From positions 14,259,110-14,323,109 of the forward strand of contig NC_135225.1 of NCBI RefSeq assembly GCF_052324685.1: DNA of 64,000 bases, written 5' to 3'. Position 1 is the stretch's first letter, and the number at the start of each line of letters is the position of its first letter. The stretch comes from Brachyhypopomus gauderio (Eukaryota; Chordata; Actinopteri; Gymnotiformes; Hypopomidae). The notes under the pieces were generated by a model that saw only the letters and a list, made by a program, of their open reading frames with translations, was not told where the DNA came from and searched no databases. Made by a program: the position numbers and the translations under genes. This document shows, one piece after another, positions 12,101-23,743 of the stretch.

Positions 12101-12950
12101 ATCTGATGGGTTCAAAACACCAGGCCTGACGTGCCTGTGTAATTATGGTGCACACTTATTGAGCCCCAATTAGATTTTTTTACTGGAAACCATTTTAAGT
12201 ACTTATTATTACTAGTGTCCCAAGGGATTTTTCAAAAAGGAATATTTCTTAGACGAATTCATACAATATGTCCAAATAGGATAGGAGACAAGTAACATTC
12301 TGGCTAAGAAATCATCATAACTAGCACATAAACAGGTACACATCTAAATGACAAATTCTGCCTTTTTCAAATTCGTACCTGTATCCAAGTCAACTAAGAT
12401 AACGTTATCACAAATGTATTTAGATGGTGCTTTCTTTCATTGGGTTTGGCCAAAGCTCAAGATCAAAACGTGTGGGAATATAATTCTGGGTTTAAGTCGT
12501 TTTCCAGTATGAATTTACATTGTTTAGAAGTCACAACATCCACCAGTCCTTAAACAGAACTAGTCCACAACCAAGGCATGTTTGCTTTGAGCATATTTGT
12601 TCTTTTACGCCTACATACTAACGTACAAGACGCCAAGGTAAGTGCCCATCGCAGAACAAATCCACTTTAGTTGCAATGCAACATAAATAAATGAGAGTCC
12701 GTGTACAGTGCATGTCTTGCTGCTGTTCAAGCCTCCCCTCTCACGACCAGCGCTGTGTTGGGTCGTCGTCTTACCGCCACACCAAACTGTTCGCTCTTGG
12801 CGCTTCGCTAAGCTATCGAAGTTAATTTGAGCGTTATCGCGATGCCGTTCACCCTCGCCACTTGGACAGTGGGTATATTTAAACAAATGAAGCGGTTTAA
12901 CAGTTACTCACCATGTCATACACGTTGAGAATGACCGGCTCGTTTGCCAT
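5816..12950 (-). CDS. desi2: desi2 (desumoylating isopeptidase 2, PPPDE family)
   Basis: Five coding exons, complement of join(5816..6058, 6264..6405, 6520..6613, 6720..6792, 12912..12950), total 591 bp or 196 residues, close to the 194 of human DESI2. All junctions are GT-AG and in phase. The start [13 protein letters not shown] is at 12950. The PPPDE fold is clear: catalytic His about residue 29 in GVFHSGIE and catalytic Cys about residue 107 in MHKNCNHFS, with [16 protein letters not shown] and [15 protein letters not shown] also typical. Members are thiol peptidases reported to act on SUMO/ubiquitin or palmitoylated proteins, mostly cytoplasmic. Intron 1 is 6.1 kb and holds a Tc1 relic and a poly-C run. 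The final intron carries a CT repeat next to the acceptor. The start codon gives an N-terminus like the family except residues 2-5. Confidence 0.93.
6076..6172. repeat. (GA)n / (CT)n microsatellite beside the desi2 last-exon acceptor
   Basis: About 95 bp of almost pure GA on the plus strand, which is CT in the desi2 transcript. It ends 17 bases before the inferred acceptor at 6059-6060, so it lies where the polypyrimidine tract belongs. Confidence 0.9.
7566..8372 (+). mobile_element. Degenerate Tc1-like transposon fragment
   Basis: It begins with the Tc1-family text ATGGCTAAATTGGATCAGCC and runs through broken transposase reading frames: a helix-turn-helix part ([20 protein letters not shown]) and later [14 protein letters not shown] and [11 protein letters not shown] in other frames, then [10 protein letters not shown]. 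Frameshifts and an internal deletion around 8140-8180 make it inactive. A minus-strand copy of the same family is at 35337-35880 and another copy begins at 63896. Confidence 0.85.
11811..11833. repeat. Poly-C run (about 23)
   Basis: Read directly in desi2 intron 1. Run lengths of this type are prone to assembly or sequencing error. Confidence 0.85.
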
Positions 12951-13509
12951 TACAGGGTTTCCCGTTCCCCGAGTCCTCTCTTCGCTCAGCACACACAGCT
13001 AGCCGGCTAGCTGCTGCTGCGGGGCCGGGGAACTCACTCGCTTTATCGGGTTCAACGTCTTTTGCAGTATCTTTCCACAATTTTGACACCGTTTGTACTC
13101 CCCGCCTCTGTTTAAAAAACTATAAAATGGGCTGTACGAGCCGGTTAGCGTAAACCTGCTAGCCAGCGAATTAGCGCGCGTTACACCGCAGTACGCTGCC
13201 CTACCATCAGATGTAGCTGCCGGTTTAGATGTAGCAGCGCGGCTAACGGCTAACACCGCCGTATCGTCATGACTACTTAGACCAGCGAAGAGCCACAACT
13301 ATATGATTAAAAAAGTAGGCATGCTGGTAAAAGACGGGCCATACAAACTCCCAACAAATTGCTCTTCGTATGTACGTCGGCGTAATTTAGAGACGATTAA
13401 ACCTGAACAAAAATAAAAAACATTTAAGCACCCGACATTTCATCGAGTAGAGCATCGTACACGCGTCGCTTAATCTCCGGGGGCGGATCACATTACCGTG
13501 TGTTGGGTA
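12951..13509. promoter_or_regulatory. desi2: desi2 upstream region
   Basis: It is GC-richer than its neighbours and CpG-containing, and directly precedes the desi2 start codon on the minus strand. It should hold the 5' UTR and core promoter. No single motif fixes the transcription start. Confidence 0.45.
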
Positions 13510-13515
13510 GACGGT

Positions 13516-14515
13516 TATGGAGCTATTATAGTGTCACCAGAACCTGAACCTGAAATCATTGTTACTTGAAAAAACAGTCTGTAAAATCCTCGCAGGTATG
13601 CAAAAATTCGAGTTAAAATTCAGGTTCAGGTCGAAATTCAGGTTCGGGTCGCAATTCAAGTTCGGGTCGTAATTCAGGTTCGGGTCAAAATTCAGGTTTG
13701 GGTCGTAATTCAGGTTCGGGTCGAAATTCAGGTTCGGGTCGTAATTCAGGTTCGGGTCGAAATTCAGGTTCAGGTTGAAATTCAGGTTCAGGTTGAAATG
13801 CGGTTCATCCGGGATACGTAGGATGAGCAAACAAACTCAGAGCTAATCGAACTGCATCTGGCCAATCACAAAACATATCAGAGGTCATTAAGAGGCGCGT
13901 CTTTCTGCTAAATTTCCTGTAAGAGTGCGGTCCCTGTTTGGCGTGTAAGTAACATGTAAGCAGCACGAAAGTGACCACTGTGCCACCCAGAAATGGCACC
14001 TTGTGGCAGCTGCCACATAATCGTGGCACTTAGTGTGACCAGTGCTGCGTGACTGTGGTCTCCGTTGTCCAGAAACGCCGCCTGCCTCTGCTGACAGACA
14101 TCTAAAGACTCTTGGGTGACTCTGCGTATCGGCCACTCGCTTAAAATCATCCCGACGAGCTCCGAATCGCCATTTGTTGAAATGAAGATGGTTCATAACT
14201 TTTGTTTAAAAATTATGTTGAGTGAAATACTAGCCGACATCCAGCTAGACAGCTCTATATTACTAGTTCAGAATACTGTTTAGCGATAACGTCGAATTAA
14301 GATTATAGGAGGGTACGTGAATCTACAGTGGTAGACCGTTAACGACAGCACTAAATTTAAAGGGTTTATTATTTATAGATGTATGGTTATCAGTGAATGT
14401 TCCTACACGCCATCAGCGTCATTTAAACCTCTGCGAGCGAATGGCATCGCATTTAGTATTTGTGCAATTTGTAGTATATTTCGCTTTGTATTGGTTTATA
14501 TTGTTAGTCTAGATT
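13516..14515 (-). repeat. Left terminal inverted arm
   Basis: It matches 17573-18571 in reverse complement across the full kilobase with only scattered differences, including a few minisatellite substitutions and a small length change near 14365-14375. In outward orientation it contains a 98-residue and a 102-residue open frame that are conserved in the other arm; neither resembles a known protein. Confidence 0.9.
13611..13800 (-). repeat. 18-bp minisatellite in the left arm
   Basis: About ten units of an 18-bp repeat whose outward-strand consensus is GAATTTCGACCCGAACCT with Y/R variation at one or two positions. Because the unit is a multiple of three, the outward frame reads as repeated asparagine-leucine-asparagine and aspartate-proline residues. 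Confidence 0.9.
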
Positions 14516-17344
14516 ACGTCTGTTACGACCCCACGATGTCATGGGTCTAGGTTTGGGGTGTGGGGTAGTAGCATGTGCGTAGTGGACAAGATGAAATTAA
14601 AGAAGAACGCGAAAACCAGACGGATACGTAAGAAAACTATTTACTGCAGAGTGGTAATGGGTAGAAGAGCCTTTTCTACGCAGCAAAACACTGAACAGAC
14701 ACGTACGTACAAAAATACACGATTGACCATAAACCAACCAAGGAAAGGAGCAGTAGACGGCACCAAAGAAAAGAAACAAACAAAATATACTACACTAAGT
14801 TAACAAAGCAAGACTCACACCTTACTAACATAAATAAAGAAAATATATCTACGACGATAATCTCAAACAAATATACATACACGGTGCCCGCCTCTATACT
14901 GGTGTTTCTTATAAAACATCCCTGCATGGGTGTCTATATAATTGTGCACATGCTACTACGTTCTTACTCCATGGTGGCGATTTTCACAACGCTATTCATG
15001 ACAATTCATGACAAAAGCTATCGCACAAACCCTCACCTCTCACATGAGAATCATGAGCTACAGTTTCTCAAAAGTCACACACAACCGTAAAGGCAATAAA
15101 TGCTCGCGTCGCCTCCCGGCAACTTCCAGCAACTCCGTCACGCAGATTATGAAGCCGAATATCCTCCCCCTCATCCAAATCACGATCTTCGATTGGCCGA
15201 CAGAATCCACCCGTACCGAGGCAATCCACCTGTTAAACCAAAATTAACCGAAAGAGAAAACAACCTCCCCAAAATCCACAGTTCACGTAACACCGCAGCA
15301 TCAGCCATCAACCACCGAGCGGCTACTGCCACTCATTGTCTACCACTAATCTAAATTCGACATTATCGTTAAAGAGTATGTGTTCTGTATGAGAGTATGT
15401 GGTGTGTGCATGGGCAGTGCACAGACATTTTGGGGGGCAAGTGCTGGGGGGAAGGGGGGGCACTTTTTAGCGCACGTGGAACAATTCATTATAAAAAAAA
15501 TTACAAGCGCATGTTGAATGAAATTTGACTTTTATTAGTAACATTCTCTAAACGTGAGTTTTCAATGGAAAAAGTCACACCGCCAACTGATAAAATCCAT
15601 ATCCAATATTAACTATAGTCATTGTCCTTCAGTTAACTTCTGTTTACCCTCGACTGTCTGCAGGCATTGTTGCATATATTTTGCAATTAGTAAATCAATA
15701 TAGGCCTACAATTAAGACAGTAAAAAGACCAAAAAGTACGAGAATGAGTTATAGGCTACTGACTGTTGTCATTACACGAATGCAGATGGACATTTTTCAC
15801 AGGTAATGGGGAACTTCCCGTTTCTTCTTTCACAAACGAATGTGTTAATTTATGTTGCCTAACAAAACGTATACAACAGAAAACGTTCAGCTTAACACAT
15901 AGATTTGCAAACTCTACCTTAATTATTTGTATGTGGTCGTCCTCACGTTATCTATCACTGATTTGGGCTAGTGCGACTTTATCAGGTGACCATCGGCTAA
16001 AAATGCTTAGTAGTTTGGTGCTGTATGAGACAGTTTACTGCACAACAAAATGATTTCACGTTGGGCTTAGAGGACAAACGGTACGATTTGACTTGATGTG
16101 TATGTGACCTGGCTGGTGGGGACGGGAGAAGAAGTCTATCTGTGAGCGTGTGTGCTGTGCTGAAGACGCTTCCTTCCACTCGCTGAACTGAACTGCTGCT
16201 GCAGCGCATCTGGTGTGACAAAGGAAGAGAGAGGTCGGGTGTGTGCGAGGTGGTGGCGCATTTCAAGGCATTGTTTTTAATCGCTCAGGTTTTCAAAAGA
16301 TCATTTCAAACCGACCTCAGCAATAATAATAAAAAACAGATAATAATAAAAAACGAAGTTTCAAAATGGCACTTTCGTTGATAAAGGGCAGAGTTGGGGT
16401 CTAATTGTGCACGCCACTGTGCATGGGTAAGTTTGAGTGTTTTCGTGTTTATCTGTAGCCTACTCGTTCTCTGGTATGTTCGCTTTAGTCATCCGTGTAG
16501 CGGACCACTTGGATTAATCACACAAACAATGCTCGGAGCTTCGACTGGTGTATCTTTATTCTCTCCTCCTTTCGCCACCGACATTTGACACCGTGAAAAC
16601 TACAAAATGTGGCAAAAAATAAAAAATAAACACAAATGCCCTAGCACCATACCTCACAGATAATGTGTAGAACAGGGTCCAAACTTTAAATGCGTCACTC
16701 CTAGCAAACTTGCACATGAACTCAACTTTATGTTATGAGCCGCAGCTCTTACTGAAAACAAAACAACAATCACATCTCCCTTCGTTTTAAATTAAATAAA
16801 TCACTCTTTTGGATTAATACAATTTTTCTTCCTACCTCCTTCTGCTTCCAAGGGCGCTAAGTTTGAACTTTGTTTTACATTTGACATACAACAACACAAA
16901 AAAAAACGAAGCCAACTACAGTAAAATATCTTCCACAAGTGTCAACAAGGAATATAACAAGTAATTCGTTTGTTCTTGTGTTTTTTCAAACTCTGGAGCA
17001 ACGTACATCGAACGCGCACAGAAGAACTCGCGCTGAAGAGCTCGCGCTGAAAGTCTCGTGCCGAAAGTTTAGTTCAGCGATAACAGGAGGTAGCAGAATA
17101 ATCAAATATTCAATAATAAACAAATAAATAAATATAAGGCTGTCATTTACAATCCGTGTTGTGTCGCTGTAGTGGTTTGTGGTGTCGTCTAGTTTAGTCA
17201 TGCCTCATCATGATCGTGCTGTCCGTGTGTCTTCTATTATATTAACGTAGTTAAGTTAATGTTAAATGTGAAACCCCTTATATATGCTCTTCTCAGCAAG
17301 TGTCCTCCCACTGATAACACTTCACCCCCACGTCACAACATAAA
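14516..17344. other. Core of the foldback element, unidentified
   Basis: About 2.8 kb with no ORF above 100 codons and no recognised domain. A short piece at about 15345-15375 resembles part of the arms (an ATTCGACRTTATCG segment), again diverged. It opens with TGTTACGACCCC at 14520, which looks like an LTR start, and CACGTCACAACA occurs near 17328, but no retrotransposon coding sequence lies between, so that reading stays unproven. Confidence 0.5.
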
Positions 17345-17560
17345 ACAGATTTATTACAGATTGTTCATCAGTGAACGTTCATCACGCCATCAGCGTCATT
17401 TAAACCACTGCGAGCGAGTGGCATCGCATTTGTAGGATTCGTGGAAATGAAGATGGTTTATATTTTTTGTTTGTTAATTTATGTTGGGTGAACGATTCGG
17501 AGCTGACCGACAGCTCCAAACTACGAGTTCAGGATGCTGTTTAACGATTATGTCGGGAGC
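17345..17560. repeat. Diverged, rearranged third copy of arm sequence
   Basis: Two blocks match the left arm in the same orientation but in swapped order. The block with CGCCATCAGCGTCATTTAAA comes first, and the block with GAAATGAAGATGGTT and the later GTTCAGGATGCTGTTTAACG follows. In the left arm the second block precedes the first. Divergence is clearly higher than between the two arms. Confidence 0.75.
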
Positions 17561-17572
17561 CGCTCGGCTGAC

Positions 17573-18571
17573 AATCTAGACTAACAATATAAACCAATAC
17601 AAAGCGAAATATACTACAAATTGCACAAATACTAAATGCGATGCCATTCGCTCGCAGAGGTTTAAATGACGCTGATGGCGTGTAGGAACATTCACTGATA
17701 ACCATACATCTATAATAATAATCCCTTTAAATTTAGTGCTGTCGTTAACGGTCTACCACTGTAGATTCACGTACCCTCCTATAATCTTAATTCGACGTTA
17801 TCGCTAAACAGTATTCTGAACTAGTAATATAGAGCTGTCTAGCTGGATGTCGGCTAGTATTTCACTCAACATAATTTTTAAACAAAAGTTATGAACCATC
17901 TTCATTTCAACAAATGGCGATTCGGAGCTCGTCGGGATGATTTTAAGCGAGTGGCCGATACGCAGAGTCACCCAAGAGTCTTTAGATGTCTGTCAGCAGA
18001 GGCAGGCGGCGTTTCTGGACAACGGAGACCACAGTCACGCAGCACTGGTTACACTAAGTGCCACGATTATGTGGCAGCTGCCACAAGGTGCCATTTCTGG
18101 GTGGCACAGTGGTCACTTTCGTGCTGCTTACATGTTACTTACACGCCAAACAGGGACCGCACTCTTACAGGAAATTTAGCAGAAAGACGCGCCTCTTAAT
18201 GACCTCTGATATGTTTTGTGATTGGCCAGATGCAGTTCGATTAGCTCTGAGTTTGTTTGCTCATCCTACGTATCCCGGATGAACCGCATTTCAACCTGAA
18301 CCTGAATTTCAACCCGAACCTGAATTTCGACCCGAACCTGAATTACGACCCGAACCTGAATTTTGACCCGAACCTGAATTACGACCCGAACCTGAATTTT
18401 GACCCGAACCTGAATTGCGACCCGAACCTGAATTGCGACCCGAACCTGAATTTCGACCTGAACCTGAATTTTAACTCGAATTTTTGCATACCTGCGAGGA
18501 TTTTACAGACTGTTTTTTCAAGTAATAATGATTTCAGGTTCAGGTTCTGGTGACACTATAATAGCTCCATA
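17573..18571 (+). repeat. Right terminal inverted arm
   Basis: The inverted partner of 13516-14515. The outward-directed open frames at 17891-18199 and 18257-18553 are preserved. The minisatellite lies at about 18290-18475 and the terminus is GCTCCATA at 18571. Confidence 0.9.
18290..18475 (+). repeat. 18-bp minisatellite in the right arm
   Basis: About ten units of the same 18-bp repeat as the left arm, with a slightly different order of unit variants. Confidence 0.9.
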
Positions 18572-18577
18572 GACGGT

Positions 18578-20484
18578 AGGACAGTTTATCACCGGAGTAT
18601 TACAGTATTGCCTACAAAACACGCAGCCCGAAAGCCTATAGGTTTGAACCTCGCTCTAAACGCTCTGTCTTTATTACATGAAAAGGTGAAATATATCAAT
18701 AAAATGATAACAGACTCGGTGAAGGTAATATTCCCGTCGATGTTCGTGCTTATGTTCTGGGTGCAGCTCTAACTGCCATTGAACGACCCCACTCCCTCCC
18801 CAATTCACGATTATTTTCACACTATACATATTGTGGGATCAAAGATCTGTTTTCAGACATTAGCATGTGCTTGCATGTTTGCTAATTGGACATGACTCCA
18901 TCACTGTTAAAAAACAGGTTTAAATACATTTACTCTCCGCTTTGCAAACCCAAACGGGTTTCCAGATCTGGATCCACGCTGATGGTTATATGGGACATTC
19001 TAGAAATAGAAGACATTATAACCCCCCCCCCCCCCCCCCCCCCCCCCCATATTTAAATCACTGAAGTCCAAAACAATACATTTGTTGATAACCTGCTAAT
19101 TATCATAAATAAAAATTTGATAATATGCTTGATAAATGTTCCTTAGTTAAAAATACTGAATAGCTATTTGTTGGAAAAAAAAACTCCTTTCCCTGCCTCC
19201 TGGTGACAAGCGTTTACATCCATTTTAACATCTAAATTAAGTCTTAAATTTATTGTCCTTTGGGCTATTTTAATTACACCCATCTTTGTAATTAAATGTA
19301 TCTATCTACATGATACATCTATCTACATATCAGGAAAACATCTCAGGGATTAACACCTCTTCACCTGGGACCTCAAGGTGAAAGGGTTGTGTAAATACAC
19401 GCACACAGCAAATAAAACATATGAGGTGGGAAAAAGTACAACTGATGCCTGAGCTTGACAAATCATATAATTTAGTATGACCCATATTTCTTAAACACTT
19501 AACATAACATGTTAAAATAGAATATATGTTTTAAGAAGTGTTTATGCCATAATGTCCTCTAATAATGGAATGTCCCATATGCTATAGTTTCATTTGACTA
19601 ATAAAAGATGAAAAGTTTGAAATAAAACCTATGTATTACAGACTATTTGTGACTGTGTGTGTTAAAGTGAAGACTTTTGGATTATTTATAAGAATATAAA
19701 TAATACACTTTTTAAATGAACAATTGACAAATTATAACATGGTTATACAATATTTCTATGAAAGGTTTTCACTCTAGATCATAATGTTTGATATAATAAT
19801 AAAGAATCTAATTATGAATATTTCATTGTTTATTCTTACAGTATTTTCAACTCGTGAGTCATGTGTTTGTCTTAGTGAAGATTTAACACTTAGTTACACT
19901 TAACTCACAGAAAAATAAAGTCAGGTGTTTTTTGATATGTTGGTGTTTAGTGGGCTAGGTGATACATGTTTAGTTCAAGATCACTTTTATGAATGACGTT
20001 CTAAACCAGAATATTGATTGTTTTGTTGTTGTTGTTGTTTTTCAGCTGTGTGAATATCCAGGCAGCAGTCAAAAGAATGGCAACAAGAATGGAACAGTGT
20101 TAATCAGCAATCGAATACATATAAAGTATTTCTGGTATATTTAAATACTCTAAATGTGGTGGAATGTACCAAATAACAATCACTCCACTAATAAAATATT
20201 ATTATTTTTTAGCAACGTTTGATTATTTGACATGATGTAGGTCCTACAGGCAACGGGAGATGCACGCAAAAGCACAGCCTGTGTTGCAAGTGTAATATTA
20301 AAGTAGTCTGCAAGAAAGGACACTTGAAGAAACCTGTGTTTACTACAGGACAGATATTCTTCCAGTCGGTTGTGTCCAGCACCATTTTCATGTGCATTGG
20401 GATAGTGGCATTAGCACAAATGGCAAAGCACTTTGTAAAGCACTTTGTCTGCTAAATGCCCAAAATGCAAAATGTAAATATATA
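18578..20484. other. Intergenic, no gene seen
   Basis: AT-rich sequence with a run of about 27 C at 19022-19048 and short TTG repeats near 20020-20040. The end (about 20425-20480) has text of the 'cactttgtctgctaaatgcc' kind found at LINE/SINE tails in fish. Confidence 0.5.
19022..19048. repeat. Poly-C run (about 27)
   Basis: Read directly; one of three long C runs in the window. Confidence 0.85.
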
Positions 20485-21005
20485 CACTCACTGGCCACTT
20501 TATCAGGTACACTTGCTTGTACCAGGTTGGATCCCCTTTAGACTTCAGAACTGCCTTAATCCTTTGTGGCATGGATTCAGTAAGGTACTGGAAACATCCC
20601 TCAGAGAGTCTTGTCCATTTTGACATGTTAGCATCACGCAGTTGCTGCAGATTTATCGGCTGCACATTCATGATGCGAAAGATTTATCGGCTGCACATCC
20701 CAAAGGTACTCTATTGGATTGATATCTGGTGACTGTGGAGGCCACTCAAGTACAGTGAACTCGTTGTGTTCAAGAAACCGTCTGAGATAATTCACGCTTT
20801 ATGACATAGCCCCATCAGAAGATGAGTACACTGTCGTCATAAAGGGATGGACAAGGTCAGCAACAATACTCAGGGAGGCTTTGGCTTTGACACAATGCTC
20901 AATTGGTACTAATGGGCCCAAAGTGTGCCAGCAAAATATCTCCCACACCATTGCAACACCACCACCAGCCTGAGCCGCTGATACAAGGCAGGATGGATCC
21001 ATATA
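20485..21005 (-). mobile_element. Truncated Tc1-like transposon
   Basis: The left end (CACTCACTGGCCACTTTATC, then GGTACAC) is the terminal sequence of a common fish Tc1 family. The minus strand preserves broken transposase text such as NLQQLRDANMSKW and HCVKAKASLSIVADLVHPFM. The right part is missing after about 21005. Related copies lie at 34493-35300 and 49650-50234. Confidence 0.85.
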
Positions 21006-21818
21006 TACCCTCCATATAAATAATATTCCATATAAACTCTACAAATATTTATCAGCTTTAGGCCTATATTCAGGATGCTAAATTTGCCTATTAGCCTAAG
21101 TGGCTCTTTAGATGTGGTACTTAATTTGCAACAAATTCGCATTAAAGCAAATAACTTAAAAATGTAATCAAATAGCCCATGGGCAACAGACGTTTTGCAA
21201 ATTGAGTCTGGGATAAAAGGGCAATGACCATTCTCTAAAGAACCGTTTATATACTCCCATCGTGTGGTCAACACAGCAATTTACAAGAGCCAGATCACAA
21301 ACCCAAACTTTGTTAAAATTTACCTAAAGCCATCGCAAAGCAATATGACATATGGGTGTCTGCTTAGAGAACTCCACAACAATGAGCAGAAAGTGTTTTA
21401 GTGCAAGGCAGAGCTTAGCTTTTCTAGTTGCTCAACGGATAATTGCGTTGCCAATATGTTCATCATCTACTATGTCATAAAAGAAAGCTCCCAGCAAAAA
21501 GTACAAAGACTGGTGCATGACACTTGTGGTGAACTGGAATGAACCAGTGATGTGTAGTCTATAACATCAGAAATGTCAGGTTAAAGAATTGCTCAGACAA
21601 TTGATTGCACTGAATATACAGCAATCAAAATGTCTGATCAAGGTCTAATTATCATTCCTAATATAAAGGTCTTCTTCTGAAGGTCAGTGTTGGCAGGAAC
21701 CTCGAGATGAAGCACCCCATTCTATATCTGTGAATTCTCCAAGGCTGCCTGTTTTTGTCTGAAGGGACACTGCTACAGAGCAGATTAGTGTTACTTCCTA
21801 AAAGGCTATAATAATGAT
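21006..21818. other. Intergenic, no gene seen
   Basis: AT-rich unique-looking sequence between the Tc1 relic and a hAT element. No supported feature. Confidence 0.5.
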
Positions 21819-21826
21819 CTTGTGTC

Positions 21827-23053
21827 TAGGGTTGCAACGGTATGAGATTTTCACGGTATGATAACCGTCTCAGAAAATACCGCGGTATCACGGTTATCAC
21901 GGTATCACAGTTAGTTTGTATATTATTAAAAGATACACTGACCCTTAAAGAAATTACAACAAGTTATTTTTGTTCAATTAACTATTTATTGTAGAAACCT
22001 GGAACTATTGTATACAAAATGTGTCCTTTAAAAAAAGCTGTACACATGTTTATATAAATACTGCAAAATTAGAGAAACCTAAATCATGGATTTCAGTACA
22101 ATTATTTAAGTTTAAATTATTTAATATCTGATAAACTCAGCCTGGGTCAGTGTCTGATCAACAACTGTTGTAAACGTTCGTTGTACTGCCAAGTTGGAAT
22201 ATAACCAGATACTGCAGGAAGAGAGGATTTATTTCTGACATCATCACAATAGAGATTTCTATTTTAAGGCTTTCACACCGAGTCTGGTTTTAACATATCA
22301 AAAACAGGCACGTTAGAATTTGAACGCATGTAAATTAATGGCGTCTTTTACATCCAGTGAAAGCAAGGACCATAAAAAGCTAGGTTTATACTTTCACTAG
22401 TGACCGTAGCGCGCGACTCCGCACAGTTCTTTTGTCTTACGTTAACAAATACGAGCCTCTTTTAATTCCAGGACGAAACATGAGAGAACGTGAAGACGTT
22501 AAGATTGGGCGTTTTGGAAATAAACAACCATTAAATAATGTGATGAAAAAGCGAAATTATTTCGAGTATATGTATAAATATTTAACTTAATTAAGTTGAA
22601 GGTGCTGGGAAATATTGAAACGGACCTTTAAAGTGACGTACAAGTGTTTTAATTCCACCTTTTAAACGTGTATGAATCCTGCAAACATGACTTTGTTCAT
22701 TGCGCTGAGGCGCAGCGCGCGCAAAGTTACAAAATTCGAAAGGTGCACGACCTCGCGAATCGACAGCGCGCGAGACCCTCGCGCACGGGCGGAGCCACCG
22801 CAATTACGTCATTTTCGCCACTGATTTTAGTTTAGCTTTTTTTTTTTTGTTAAAAAATGTGTTAAGTCTGATGCACTTTCTGCCATTCTCACTGCTGTGT
22901 GCCGAGTAGCTGAACCGGAGCGGAGTTGCGCATGCGCGGGTCAGTTTCTCCGCTGGCTTGCTTTTTACCGGTAATAAGCAAACGCACACGGTATGATAAC
23001 CGTGCATTTTAATACCGTGGTATACCGTGAAACCGGTTACCGCTGCAACCCTA
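21827..23053. mobile_element. Non-autonomous hAT element, 1,227 bp
   Basis: The termini TAGGGTTGCAACGGTA and CCGCTGCAACCCTA are inverted repeats. They are flanked by a perfect 8-bp duplication CTTGTGTC at 21819-21826 and 23054-23061, the hAT hallmark. Subterminal CACGGTATGATAACCGT palindromes occur at both ends. No transposase ORF remains. The GC-rich right half includes a GCGCATGCGC (NRF1-like) site near 22929. Confidence 0.92.
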
Positions 23054-23061
23054 CTTGTGTC

Positions 23062-23743
23062 CAATCTCAGTTTCTTGAAAATAAAATCCCAGATTTCCAT
23101 TAACACTGAATTTAACTGGATTGTTTTAGTTAATAAATATTTTACCACTTTGAAAGTCTGACTACTTTCATTAGACAAGCCTTAAATAAAGCCGGTCGGG
23201 AGCGTACTGAGGGTCCTGTTTCTCATTCTGCAATTCCATCCCTTATTTCTGCATTAATTGTCTGTTTAATACGTCTTTTCCATTTTGGATGGACTTTTCT
23301 AAATTTGTCTGTTGCTTTACGTGATTCCCTGATATTTCTCCACAGTCCATTTATTGGTTTTAGTGTCTAGTTTAAGATTCTTGTAGGCTACCTCCTGTCT
23401 GTTTATATTAAATCTCTCTTAGACTATATCCGAAAGGATTCCTGGCTATGTCTGCCGCAACATCTATTTTTTTCACCACACGATGACTTAAATGTAACTC
23501 CTAGTGACTTATGTTTTAACAATTTCAGCAACTTAGGCTTTAACAAATTAAATAGCTAGATTTTACATATGGGTTCCATACAGAGGGCACACCCACCAAC
23601 AGGGGGCGCTATGCAAAATGTTATTCGCGTCGATGTGGATTATTTCCGGTTCACTGTGCAAATTGTAGGAACCTTGTCCTTTCAGGCGACATTGTTGTGA
23701 TTTCAGTATTGTTTATTTTTTTTAAAATACCTCTACATTTAAC
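23062..23743. promoter_or_regulatory. ndufb6: ndufb6 upstream region
   Basis: Includes the ndufb6 5' UTR and probable promoter. An ETS-type core (TTTCCGG, on the minus strand CCGGAAA) lies at about 23643-23650, some 100 bases before the start codon; ETS sites are common at genes for mitochondrial proteins. Nothing else is supported. Confidence 0.45.

Larger units (their letters stand above)
6793..12911 (-). other. desi2 intron 1
   Basis: A 6.1-kb intron bounded by GTGAGT (12911 downwards) and CTAG at 6793-6796. Apart from the Tc1 fragment at 7566-8372, a short GT repeat near 7541-7561 and the poly-C run at 11811-11833, it is AT-rich sequence without supported genes. Confidence 0.7.
13516..18571. 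mobile_element. 5.06-kb foldback-like element with ~1-kb inverted arms
   Basis: Two near-identical arms, 13516-14515 and 17573-18571, face each other around a 3.06-kb core. The extreme ends are TATGGAGCTATTATAG and its reverse complement. The flanks repeat GACGGT at 13510-13515 and 18572-18577, a 6-bp target site duplication. The arms carry an 18-bp minisatellite. No ORF in the core looks like a transposase, so it appears non-autonomous. The superfamily is not assignable from what I see: a 6-bp duplication is compatible with several (for example Dada-like or Polinton-derived). The arms' high identity suggests recent insertion or ongoing gene conversion. Confidence 0.85.

Noticed and set aside
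14520-17340. LTR retrotransposon filling the core of the foldback element
   Set aside because: Only short TG...CA-like ends are seen; there is no second LTR, primer-binding site or gag/pol sequence.
17891-18199. 102-codon ORF in the inverted arms as a transposase fragment
   Set aside because: It is conserved only because the arms are copies of each other; no zinc finger or DDE motif is visible.
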